Part shown: positions 23,671 through 31,480 of the stretch, piece after piece
Numbering within the stretch: position 1 is the first letter of the stretch
How the letters are laid out: each line of letters starts with the position of its first letter
From: JAZDOK01 sp043798715
GTDB lineage: Bacteria; Vulcanimicrobiota; JAZDOK01
Reading direction: 5' to 3'
Length of the DNA: 50,320 nt
NCBI GenBank assembly: GCA_043798715.1
Contig: JAZDOK010000090.1
Coordinates: 1 to 50,320 of the forward strand
Made by a program: the position numbers and the translations under genes
The notes under the pieces: model-generated
Told to the model about the DNA's origin: nothing
What the model saw: only the letters and a program-made list of their open reading frames with translations
The model's database searches: none

Positions 23671-24432
23671 ATGGCTGCGACCGAAAGAGCTCCCGCCGGT
23701 CGCAGACGTTCCGGAGCAGGCACCATACTTCTGAATGAAGGCCTCGTTATTATCCACGAAGACCGGGACATTCTCGTTGTGGATAAACCACCGGGACTCC
23801 TGACTATGGGTACTGAAACAGAGAAATCACGAACGGCCTACTTTATTCTGACGGATTATGTCCGCAAGGGATGCGCCAGGTCCAAGAAACGCATTTTCAT
23901 CGTTCACCGGCTGGACAGGGATGCTTCGGGCATACTGATCTTCGCGAAGAACGAAGAGGCTAAGCTCTGCCTGCAGAGCCAGTGGAAAGAAGTGAAGAAG
24001 AAGTATCTCGCCATCGTTCATGGCAAGTGCGAGAAGTGCTCGGAGACCATTACTACGTATCTGGCGGAGAACAAAGCTTACGGCGTGTATTCTTCATCCG
24101 ATCCGGCAGAAGGGAAACTGTCGCATACTGCTTACAAAGTTCTCAAGGAGACAAAAGACTTTACTTTGCTGGAAGTTGAGCCATTGACGGGCAGGAAGCA
24201 CCAGATACGCGTACATCTCGCCGGCATTGGACACCCGATTGTGGGTGACCGGAAGTACGGGAAAATGAATGAAACCTACAAACTTCTGGCTCTTCATGCC
24301 AGGTCGATTTCTTTCAGACACCCATTCAACCGAAAAGAGCTCACTTTTGAAACGAGCGTGCCGGCATATTTCAAAAAACTTGTTGGCAGTGTGGATCAAG
24401 CGCTAATAGAAACAATGAAAGCAATTAAATAA
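23671..24432 (+). CDS. RluA-family RNA pseudouridine synthase
   Basis: This is a 253-residue protein. The catalytic motif HRLDRDASG contains Asp82; ILVVDKPPGLLTM precedes it and LTGRKHQIRVHLAGIGHPIV and GDRKYG follow, all typical of RluA-type synthases that isomerise uridine in rRNA or tRNA. There is no S4 domain at the N-terminus. The first 20 residues are Arg/Ala-rich and unconserved, and ATG 23671 has no good ribosome site, so the true start could be later. The gene is 51 bases after the PIN-like gene. Exact RNA target cannot be told. Confidence 0.88.
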   Translation: MAATERAPAGRRRSGAGTILLNEGLVIIHEDRDILVVDKPPGLLTMGTETEKSRTAYFILTDYVRKGCARSKKRIFIVHRLDRDASGILIFAKNEEAKLCLQSQWKEVKKKYLAIVHGKCEKCSETITTYLAENKAYGVYSSSDPAEGKLSHTAYKVLKETKDFTLLEVEPLTGRKHQIRVHLAGIGHPIVGDRKYGKMNETYKLLALHARSISFRHPFNRKELTFETSVPAYFKKLVGSVDQALIETMKAIK

Positions 24433-24448
24433 AAGGGCTTTTCCTTTC

Positions 24449-25444
24449 CTACTTTGAGAGTTTATTTATCATTTGAACTTCCTGGATTTCCTTCTCGGTA
24501 TTACCGAGAATATGATAGAGGTCTGCCAGCGATTCATGGCATTTCAAGTCGTTGGGCCTCATTACGGAAATTTTTTCGAATATTTTTGATGCTTTCTCGT
24601 AGAGAGCCTTCTGCAGATAGATGTTGCCCAACAAGACATATGGAGTAGCATCCTCCGGATTTTCCTTGATGAAACCATATAACGTTTTTTCAGCGCTTTC
24701 CACCTCGGCCAGCTCGGCTTTAGGCAGAATCTGGAAACTGCCGGAGCCGTAATAGAGGACTTTGTTCTCTTTCATGGCTTTTATGTCCCAGAAATAACTC
24801 TTGCCCCATTCCAGTTGAGGCGCCGAGGAAGGGTAAAGAAGTCTGTTGATCTGGAGAACTTTTTGCCAGAGGATCTCGCCTGTATCGCCGGACAGGGTAA
24901 AAGAGTAGCTGTCGACATCCCTGACTGTATTCCACCTGAATTCCGGATTGACGGTTGCGGTCACCGATGGCGATTTGAGCTCCAGTGTATTCGGCGTATT
25001 CCCAAAGCTTTTCATGAAGACCACATTCATCTTCGACATTCTCCCCGGCATTCTGGCCGGGGTTACTTTCAATGAAGAAGTTTTAGCAGCACTCGTTTTT
25101 ACCAGGGAAGTCTTCTTCCCCTTTTCAAGTTTGCAGCCGGCCTCGCTCACCAGCGCCTGGGAGTCTCCCTGAAGCGTTTCCTTGTGGCTGTCGCCGAAGA
25201 AAACCAGGGAAATCCTGGAATTTTTCCCGGTTTTGATTTTATCGCCTTTGGACAAGACCTGCATAATCGAGGCGGCTTTCCAGGATTTCTGCCCGCTTTT
25301 CAGGCATTGCCCCCCCCCTGCTACGTCCGTGATCATCGCCGCACCACTTTCGCTCAAGGCCATGCTGCAGGTTGAAACCACGATGGCGAAGGAGAAGATA
25401 AAAGAAAGAAAAACCAACTTCCACCGGCAAATGCTATTTTTCAT
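24449..25444 (-). CDS. FecR-domain and TPR exported protein
   Basis: This is a 331-residue protein with a signal peptide (LVFLSFIFSFAIVVSTCSMA). Residues about 35-100 form a FecR-like domain with the pattern VLSKGDKIKTGKNSRISLVF. A middle domain with repeated beta strands (FRWNTVRDVDSYSFTLSGDT, then WGKSYFWDIKAM) follows, and two TPR-like units lie at the end (ATPYVLLGNIYLQKALYEKA, then LKCHESLADLYHILGNTEKE). It is probably periplasmic. ATG 25444 has GGGAGG six bases upstream and overlaps the end of the cyclase gene by 11 bases, so the two are one operon. FecR-type proteins are often paired with CHASE2 sensors, which suggests it feeds a signal to the cyclase. Confidence 0.8.
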   Translation of the reverse strand: MKNSICRWKLVFLSFIFSFAIVVSTCSMALSESGAAMITDVAGGGQCLKSGQKSWKAASIMQVLSKGDKIKTGKNSRISLVFFGDSHKETLQGDSQALVSEAGCKLEKGKKTSLVKTSAAKTSSLKVTPARMPGRMSKMNVVFMKSFGNTPNTLELKSPSVTATVNPEFRWNTVRDVDSYSFTLSGDTGEILWQKVLQINRLLYPSSAPQLEWGKSYFWDIKAMKENKVLYYGSGSFQILPKAELAEVESAEKTLYGFIKENPEDATPYVLLGNIYLQKALYEKASKIFEKISVMRPNDLKCHESLADLYHILGNTEKEIQEVQMINKLSK

Positions 25445-27332
25445 TTCCAACCTCCCTTATTTCACGTAGTTCATATACTTCAACGTCTTCCTTTTTCCCT
25501 TTCAGCGGGAACTTCCCTTTTGGTTCGGCAACGATTTTATCACGAGCCATAAAAAAGGTGCTTTGACTTATTAGAATACTCGTCCCAAGCGTTTTGTTGA
25601 CGTGCATGATTCGGGAAGCGGTGTTGACGACGTCCCCGATGACCGTATATTCCATCCTCTGATGCGAACCGATGCTGCCGCTGACGACGTCTCCGGAATT
25701 CAGGCCGATTTTCACTTTCATTTTCCCATCCTGCTCCGGATCATCCGGAGCAATCGGAACGTTTTCCAGGATGCGTATCATCTCCAGGGCGCAGCGACAG
25801 GCACAAGCAGCGTGATCGGGGCATGGGACCGGAGCGCCGAAAACCACCATTATCTCGTCGCCGATAAATTTATTGACGGTCCCCTGGTGCTTGAAAATAC
25901 ATTCCACCATGAGTTCAAAGAACCTGTTCAACCTGACGACAACATCTTCAACGGTCAACCGTTCGCAAAGGGGCGTGAAATTGTCGATGTCGCAGAAAAG
26001 AATGGTAACATTCTCTTTTTTCCCCTCCAGGGATATATTGTCGGAGTGCTTCATGATCTCGTCGGCAATGGGTTTCGAAACGTATCTTCCAAATGTCTCC
26101 GTCAACTTCTTTTTCTCGCCGAATTCGAGGAAGTATTTATAACTGTGAGTGACGGCCAGGGTCATCAGGAGACACAGCAGGGGGGAACTCAGGTTCAGGA
26201 GAAGCTGATGCCGGTCGAGCAGGTATACGTTGATAAAAACGCAGCCGAGAAGAGCCAGAGAAGTGAAAAGGAGCGAAACACGGAAATTGGTCAGATAAAT
26301 AACCATCGCGGCCATCACGCACAGGGCCATAATCAGGAAAAAGGAGCCGCCGTAAGGAACCGGACGTATGAAAGCCCCGTTGGCAATGGTTTGAACGGCG
26401 TTGGCCAGTATTTCGACTCCGGGCATGACTTTGCTTTCAGAAGGGCCGCCCATGGGGGTGGCCGCGAAATCAAGCTGCTCGATGTCCGAGGTACCTATCA
26501 GCACTATTTTGTCGCGAAATGTCTCCTCGAAATAATCCTGTTTGTGATTGTTTGCCTTCTCCAACACCTTCCAAAAAGGCTCATAGCGGAATGTTTTCGG
26601 GGGGCCGGCGAAATTAATCAGCATCTGTCCATTATCGTCGAGAGGTATATTCTCAACCAGGCGGGAGGCTTCGTTTTGAGAACCGCTCAAGTCCTTTCCT
26701 TGATACTTAAGTGCGACGAGAAGCGGGAAACATGGGGAAATTTTCCCCTCTGCATCATCTTTAAACATGGCTTGCCGGCGGATTACGCCGTCGCAGTCCA
26801 CCGTGGCATTGACGAAACCAAGATTCTCCAGCCCCACGGCATAGGCCAGTTGGTTGATGGGAGTGACGACCGTATTGTCCTCGTTGAAATACAAGGGAAG
26901 AATGACCTTCCCTTCGTAGAGTGTTTTAGCCAGAACCTGGTCCCAGTCCGTGGGCAGCTCCTTCTTTTGATAAGAGCCATCCCGGGATTCCACGAAAAAA
27001 AAGGACGGTGTCGGCTTTCGCTGTATCATATCGATGCCGACAACCCTGGCGCCGGCTTTTTGTATGTTCTTAATGACCAGGTTCAGATAAGGGTTCCAGA
27101 GGATAAAAGGCGCGTCAATCCTTTTCGAGGATTCGTTGTCCATGTCTACGATCACTATTTTGCCCAGAGCTTCTTTACCGAAGGAAGGGGCCATGGAACC
27201 CATCCTGAGATCATAGAGTTTCAATTCGAGGCGCTCAAGGAACTCGGTTTTAGAAAGTAGAAAAACAAATAGCCCGCAAAGCAGGCCAATCAATAAAACC
27301 TGCGGCCACTTTTTTTTACCTGAGCGGATCAT
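25434..27332 (-). CDS. CHASE2-domain class III adenylate cyclase
   Basis: From ATG 27332 the product has 632 residues. A first membrane helix (VLLIGLLCGLFVFLL) is followed by a periplasmic CHASE2 domain of about 270 residues (GKIVIVDMDNESSKRIDAPF and DKIVLIGTSDIEQLDFAATP), then three membrane helices. The cytoplasmic cyclase domain has VTILFCDIDNFTPLCERLTV with the metal Asp, NKFIGDEIMVVFGAPVPCPD, and IGLNSGDVVSGSIGSHQRME. Lys before FIGDE fits adenine specificity. The frame is open up to GTG 27470, but ATG 27332 precedes the membrane helix; its AGGAGG is rather close (two bases). It should make cAMP in response to an envelope signal, together with the FecR/TPR partner. Confidence 0.88.
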   Translation of the reverse strand: MIRSGKKKWPQVLLIGLLCGLFVFLLSKTEFLERLELKLYDLRMGSMAPSFGKEALGKIVIVDMDNESSKRIDAPFILWNPYLNLVIKNIQKAGARVVGIDMIQRKPTPSFFFVESRDGSYQKKELPTDWDQVLAKTLYEGKVILPLYFNEDNTVVTPINQLAYAVGLENLGFVNATVDCDGVIRRQAMFKDDAEGKISPCFPLLVALKYQGKDLSGSQNEASRLVENIPLDDNGQMLINFAGPPKTFRYEPFWKVLEKANNHKQDYFEETFRDKIVLIGTSDIEQLDFAATPMGGPSESKVMPGVEILANAVQTIANGAFIRPVPYGGSFFLIMALCVMAAMVIYLTNFRVSLLFTSLALLGCVFINVYLLDRHQLLLNLSSPLLCLLMTLAVTHSYKYFLEFGEKKKLTETFGRYVSKPIADEIMKHSDNISLEGKKENVTILFCDIDNFTPLCERLTVEDVVVRLNRFFELMVECIFKHQGTVNKFIGDEIMVVFGAPVPCPDHAACACRCALEMIRILENVPIAPDDPEQDGKMKVKIGLNSGDVVSGSIGSHQRMEYTVIGDVVNTASRIMHVNKTLGTSILISQSTFFMARDKIVAEPKGKFPLKGKKEDVEVYELREIREVGNEK

Positions 27333-27516
27333 ATCCTCCTGCGATGAGCATGAAGAGATGCCATGGGATATTAATTCATCACTTTTCCCCTTCCTCCTTC
27401 CCTGCCGGGGGATATGACGCCGCAAAAGTTCATTCAAAAGTTTATTCAACAGAGGAAACCAGCCGGGCACCTAGAATTAAAACATGACTTAATGACAAAC
27501 TCTCACTTAATATAAA

Positions 27517-27987
27517 ATGTTTACAATCAATAATAAAATTTCCGAAATCAAAAAAATATCGAAGGCTCTTACCGCTTTTGGAGAGGAAAATCGTTTACCC
27601 GCTCAGGTGATTTGTGACGCTCACCTGGCTCTTGAGGAGATCGTAGTCAATATCATCTCCTATGGCTTTAAAGACGGGGACAAGCATTCTATCGCAATCA
27701 ACTTCGAGCTGGATGGCCGGGAGCTGATCCTGGAAGTACAGGATGAGGCCCCGTCTTTCAACCCGCTGGAAGCTCCGATGCCCGACATGAATACACCTGT
27801 TGAAGAAAGAGCAGTCGGCGGACTCGGAATTTACCTGGTCCGGAAAATCATGGATAAGGTGGAATATCATAGAAAAGGTGGAAAGAATATCCTGATCATG
27901 AGAAAGACAATAATTCCGGAAGAGGAACGCGCCGGTTCCACCCAGTCCGGCCACCCGAAGAGAGACCCTCGTGATCCGGTGGACTAA
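27517..27987 (+). CDS. RsbW-like anti-sigma / histidine-kinase-fold ATPase
   Basis: This is a 156-residue protein. The GHKL fold is shown by the N-box ALEEIVVNIISYGF, the G1-type motif LEVQDEAPSFNPLEAP and the G2 VGGLGIYLVRKIMDKVEY. These single-domain proteins bind ATP and either phosphorylate an STAS antagonist or hold a sigma factor. No STAS partner or PP2C phosphatase is adjacent. The gene is divergent from the cyclase operon. ATG 27517 lacks a ribosome site (AATATAAA directly precedes it), so it may be translated from a leaderless or weak start. Confidence 0.82.
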   Translation: MFTINNKISEIKKISKALTAFGEENRLPAQVICDAHLALEEIVVNIISYGFKDGDKHSIAINFELDGRELILEVQDEAPSFNPLEAPMPDMNTPVEERAVGGLGIYLVRKIMDKVEYHRKGGKNILIMRKTIIPEEERAGSTQSGHPKRDPRDPVD

Positions 27988-28002
27988 AGGAGCCATCCGT
28001 CC

Positions 28003-28212
28003 ATGAAAATTGCCGTCATTTCCACCCTTCTCCTCCTGGTCCTGGCGGGACTCCCGGCCCTGGCCTTTTACCTTATTTACCGGCACATCAAGAAGGTGGA
28101 GCGGGAACTCCGCCAGGTGGCCCAAGAGCACAGCCAGAGCTTAAGAAGCCTCGCCGAGGTCATCGACCAACACCAGAAGAGCGATAACGGCGGGGGAGCT
28201 GTTGACGCCTGA
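28003..28212 (+). CDS. Small single-span membrane protein
   Basis: This 69-residue product starts MKIAVISTLLLLVLAGLPAL with one membrane helix (residues about 3-25), then a charged coiled-coil segment (HIKKVERELRQVAQEHSQSL). AAAGGAG lies ten bases before the ATG. It is 15 bases after the anti-sigma gene and overlaps the start of the ribonuclease D gene, so the three form an operon. No family is recognised; a scaffold or small regulatory membrane protein is possible. Confidence 0.6.
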   Translation: MKIAVISTLLLLVLAGLPALAFYLIYRHIKKVERELRQVAQEHSQSLRSLAEVIDQHQKSDNGGGAVDA

Positions 28213-29377
28213 AGACTCTGCCGCTATAATCAACACCAATATCATGAATTTAATTGAAAAACAAGAAAGCCTGGAAAGGGCGATAGAGCTAATCAGGCCG
28301 GCATCGGAAATCGGGGTGGACATCGAGGCGGACAGCCTCTATCACTACTTTGAGAAAATCTGCCTCATCCAGATGAATCCGGCAGATACCCCCCTCGTCG
28401 TCGATCCGCTGAACGGGCTGGATCTTTCCCCCCTGATTGAGCAGCTGGGCGGGAAACTTCTGATTTTTCATGGCGCCGACTACGACCTCAGGCTGCTCCG
28501 CAAGGATTTCAGCTTTGTGCCATATAGAATATTCGATACGATGAAGGCGGCCCAGCTGCTCGGGTTTGAAAATATCGGTCTCGCATCGCTGGTGGAAAAG
28601 TATTTCGGAGTTCACCTCTCTAAAAGTTCGCAGAAACTCGACTGGTCGGAACGTCCCCTGAAGAAGTGCATGCTGGACTATGCAGCCAGAGACGTCATAT
28701 ATCTTCCTGAATTGAAAGACCGCCTGGAAAAAGAATTACTTGCATTGGGCCGCCTCCACTGGCTTAAGGAATCCTGCGAGCAGATCGTCGCTTCCGCCCT
28801 GGCGGATACTGAGGCGGCCGACCCGGACAAAGAGTGGAGGTTCAAGGGAACTTCCGCCCTCTCGGGGAAAAGTCTGGCCCTGGCCAGAGTTCTCTGGTAC
28901 TGGCGGGAAGCCGAAGCGAAAAAAACGAATCGCCCTGCTTTCAAAGTGGTCGGGAATCAGACCATGGTTGAACTGGCCGCCCATGCCGCTCACCTTCCCA
29001 ACGAAGAAGTTTTCAAGAGGGTGAATCTGCCCCGTACTTTTGCCGGCCGAAGGCTGGCGGAGCTGAGGAAAGTCCTTGATGAGGGCCGCGACTACCTCCC
29101 TGCCCGCTGGCCCATGGATAAATGCAAGGGGAAAAATCATCCCCACCGTGAGACAAACCCGGCATTGATAGAAAGACTGAGAGAGATCCGGGACCTCAAA
29201 TCCCGCCAGAACCTGATTGAGCCATCCCTCCTGGCCAGTCGGGCGGCCCTGTTGGAGATAGCTGCCAGGAAACCCCGTGACCTGGAAACAATGAGGGCCC
29301 TCCGGTGTCTAATGAAGTGGCAGATAGGAATCCTCGGAGAGGCGTTCCTTGAAGTCCTGTGGGATTCCAAACGATAA
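28202..29377 (+). CDS. rnd: Ribonuclease D
   Basis: This is a 391-residue protein. The DEDD exonuclease domain has IGVDIEADSLYHYFEKICLI (D and E of motif I), LLIFHGADYDLRLLRKDF (motif II) and DYAARDVIYLPELKDRLEKE (motif III). The C-terminal half holds an HRDC domain (LARVLWYWREAEAKKTNRPA, then PNEEVFKRVNLPRTFAGRRL) and a helical tail. RNase D trims the 3' end of tRNA precursors. The start is uncertain: TTG 28202 has GGGGGAG close by and overlaps the previous gene, and ATG 28244 (MNLIEKQESLERAI) is also reasonable. Confidence 0.88.
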   Translation: MTPEDSAAIINTNIMNLIEKQESLERAIELIRPASEIGVDIEADSLYHYFEKICLIQMNPADTPLVVDPLNGLDLSPLIEQLGGKLLIFHGADYDLRLLRKDFSFVPYRIFDTMKAAQLLGFENIGLASLVEKYFGVHLSKSSQKLDWSERPLKKCMLDYAARDVIYLPELKDRLEKELLALGRLHWLKESCEQIVASALADTEAADPDKEWRFKGTSALSGKSLALARVLWYWREAEAKKTNRPAFKVVGNQTMVELAAHAAHLPNEEVFKRVNLPRTFAGRRLAELRKVLDEGRDYLPARWPMDKCKGKNHPHRETNPALIERLREIRDLKSRQNLIEPSLLASRAALLEIAARKPRDLETMRALRCLMKWQIGILGEAFLEVLWDSKR

Positions 29378-29411
29378 ATCAAGGAAAAGCCGAAGGGGCC
29401 CCCGTCAGCCG

Positions 29412-29448
29412 TAATTAAATTGATTTTTGGCTTTAATTATGTTAGTAT
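29412..29448 (+). promoter_or_regulatory. Promoter with overlapping inverted repeat before the C11 peptidase gene
   Basis: TTGATT (29420-29425), a 17-base spacer and TAGTAT (29443-29448) form a sigma70-type pair. TAATTAAA (29412-29419) and TTTAATTA (29432-29439) are perfect inverted repeats around the -35, so a repressor site is possible. The gene's ATG is 33 bases beyond the -10. Confidence 0.5.
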
Positions 29449-29481
29449 CAAGCCGTGAGGAGCTTTTGAGGAGTGAAGAGC

Positions 29482-31428
29482 ATGCTGAAAAAAAGCATCA
29501 GGCGATATGCGGGATGGGTTCTCCTTCTGCTGCTGGCCTCCTTTCTTACCGGCTGCACCGGAGTAGGAGTCCCCAGCGTCAATATTCCCGACATTCCGGT
29601 GGTCCCGGTCGGTCCCACTATAGGCCCCGTTCCGACCCCGACTTCCTCCTCAAGCCCCGGTTCCACTACCACCGTTTCCGGCCATGTTTTTTCTTCTACT
29701 TCCGGCCGTTCCTTGAAGGCGCCGCTTGGAGGAGCACGGGTTTACCTGCTCGACAGGCTGTTAAACACCATCACTGACTACCAGAATACGGCCACAGACG
29801 GTTCTTTCGAGTTGCGAAACGTGACTACCGGCTATAAATGGCTTTTTATCACCAAAACCGGCTTCCAGGTCGTCCGCCAGGCGATTGTGGTCCAATCCGG
29901 AGACAACCCCCAGGGGAACTTTACCGCCGTCCCGGGAAATAACCCGGAAATTTCCTGCGCCATACTCGATTTTTCTGATGGCAGCTCCGTCTCTGCGCCT
30001 CTTAAGGTCTTTGGAGTTAATTTTCAACCCGCCACCGGCGCCCCCGTGGTGAGACTGGATGGGAGCGCTCTTGACATTATCAACGATCAATGGGACACCT
30101 ACCATATCAAGTGCACCTGGCCCTCATGGTCGCTTTCGGGAATACTCGTGGTGCAGGCTGGAGGCCTGTCCAGCCCTCCGTATTCTTTCAGCCCCTATTC
30201 ACCCGATTATCCAACTGATTCTCCTTCTCCCACGCCGACCTCAACGCCCACCCCAACTCCAACCTCATCTTCAACTCCCACGCCTGCGCCCACCCCAACT
30301 TCAAGTCCCATCACCTCTCAGAAACAATGGACCATCCTTTTCTATCTGGACGGGGACAACGACCTTGAATCCTATGCCCTGAACGATTTCAACGAGATGG
30401 AGCAGGTTGGTTCTTCGGGGGAGGTCAATATCCTTATCCAGTTGGACCGCTCCAGCGATTACCGCCACTGCCGTCGTTACTATGTAACAGCGGATCAGGA
30501 CGTCTACAACATCACCTCGCCGGTCCTTCAGGATCTCGGGAACGTGGACATGGGAAAGGTGCAAAGCCTCACGGATTTCGTCTCCTATGGAGCGTCTCAC
30601 TACCCGGCCGAACACTATGCGATCATCCTCTGGAACCACGGGAGCGGCTGGAAATCCAAGGCATTGAGCTCAGCTGTCCCGAAAGCCATCTGCTATGATG
30701 ACCACGGGACTGAGATGAGCATCGCCGATCTTAAGGACGCCGTAACCCAGATCAAATCAACCCTGGGTAAAAATATTGACATCCTCGGCTTTGACGCCTG
30801 TCTCATGCAGTTGTTCGAAGTCGCCTGGGGAATGAAGGATGCGGCGGATTACGTGCTGGGCTCCGAAGAATCCATACCCTCCTCGGGGTGGGTCTATAAC
30901 ACAACTGTCTCGCGACTCGTCGCCAACCCCTCCATGACGTCCGGGCAGATTGCAAATTATTTTGTGGACGACTATTTTTCCGAAACTTCCTCGGAGGGGA
31001 TTACCCTGTCCTCTCTCGCGACCTCGCAGGCCGCGGCCGTCATGTCCTCCCTGAATAGTTTTTCCCAGGTCCTGACCCAGAAGATGTCAACCTACCGGGA
31101 CACCTTGCAGAACATCGATCTGTATCAGACCCAGTACTATGACTACTCCGATTACAGCGACCTCTATGACTTCGCCCTGAAGGTAAATATGGGCATTCCA
31201 GATGCCCAGGTCCAATCGGCCGCCCAGTCCCTGATGAACAGTATCGCGGCCTTCGTCGTGCATGAAAGGCATTCGCAGTACCGGGTGGGCAATTCCCACG
31301 GACTGGCCATCTGGCTCCCGGGCAGGGCCCAGTACAACAGCCAGAAGGACGATTACTCCACCAAGCTGTCCTTTTTCACGTCCGCTTCCTCCTGGGATGA
31401 ATTCCTGGAGGCGCTCTGGGCGCCATGA
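29482..31428 (+). CDS. Clostripain-family (C11) cysteine peptidase lipoprotein
   Basis: From ATG 29482 the product has 648 residues. A lipobox LTGC puts the lipidated Cys at residue 25. Next comes a carboxypeptidase-regulatory-like beta sandwich (SGHVFSSTSGRSLKAPLGGA, then GSFELRNVTTGYKWLFITKT), a further beta domain, then a Pro/Thr/Ser linker coded at about 30210-30310. The C11 peptidase domain begins WTILFYLDGDNDLESYAL, with catalytic His in LWNHGSGW (H386) and catalytic Cys in ILGFDACLMQ (C440). Clostripains cut after Arg or Lys and often self-process. It is probably anchored in the outer membrane facing out. GAGGAG eight bases upstream fixes the ATG; GTG 29473 is the alternative. Confidence 0.88.
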   Translation: MLKKSIRRYAGWVLLLLLASFLTGCTGVGVPSVNIPDIPVVPVGPTIGPVPTPTSSSSPGSTTTVSGHVFSSTSGRSLKAPLGGARVYLLDRLLNTITDYQNTATDGSFELRNVTTGYKWLFITKTGFQVVRQAIVVQSGDNPQGNFTAVPGNNPEISCAILDFSDGSSVSAPLKVFGVNFQPATGAPVVRLDGSALDIINDQWDTYHIKCTWPSWSLSGILVVQAGGLSSPPYSFSPYSPDYPTDSPSPTPTSTPTPTPTSSSTPTPAPTPTSSPITSQKQWTILFYLDGDNDLESYALNDFNEMEQVGSSGEVNILIQLDRSSDYRHCRRYYVTADQDVYNITSPVLQDLGNVDMGKVQSLTDFVSYGASHYPAEHYAIILWNHGSGWKSKALSSAVPKAICYDDHGTEMSIADLKDAVTQIKSTLGKNIDILGFDACLMQLFEVAWGMKDAADYVLGSEESIPSSGWVYNTTVSRLVANPSMTSGQIANYFVDDYFSETSSEGITLSSLATSQAAAVMSSLNSFSQVLTQKMSTYRDTLQNIDLYQTQYYDYSDYSDLYDFALKVNMGIPDAQVQSAAQSLMNSIAAFVVHERHSQYRVGNSHGLAIWLPGRAQYNSQKDDYSTKLSFFTSASSWDEFLEALWAP

Positions 31429-31480
31429 TTATATATTCTGCAATTGCAATCCAATGAGAGTTTGAGGTCCTGTTATTTAA

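Noticed and set aside
25602..27260. 552-codon frame opposite the cyclase gene
   Set aside because: It is antisense to conserved CHASE2 and cyclase domains and has no family resemblance; a shadow of codon use on the other strand.
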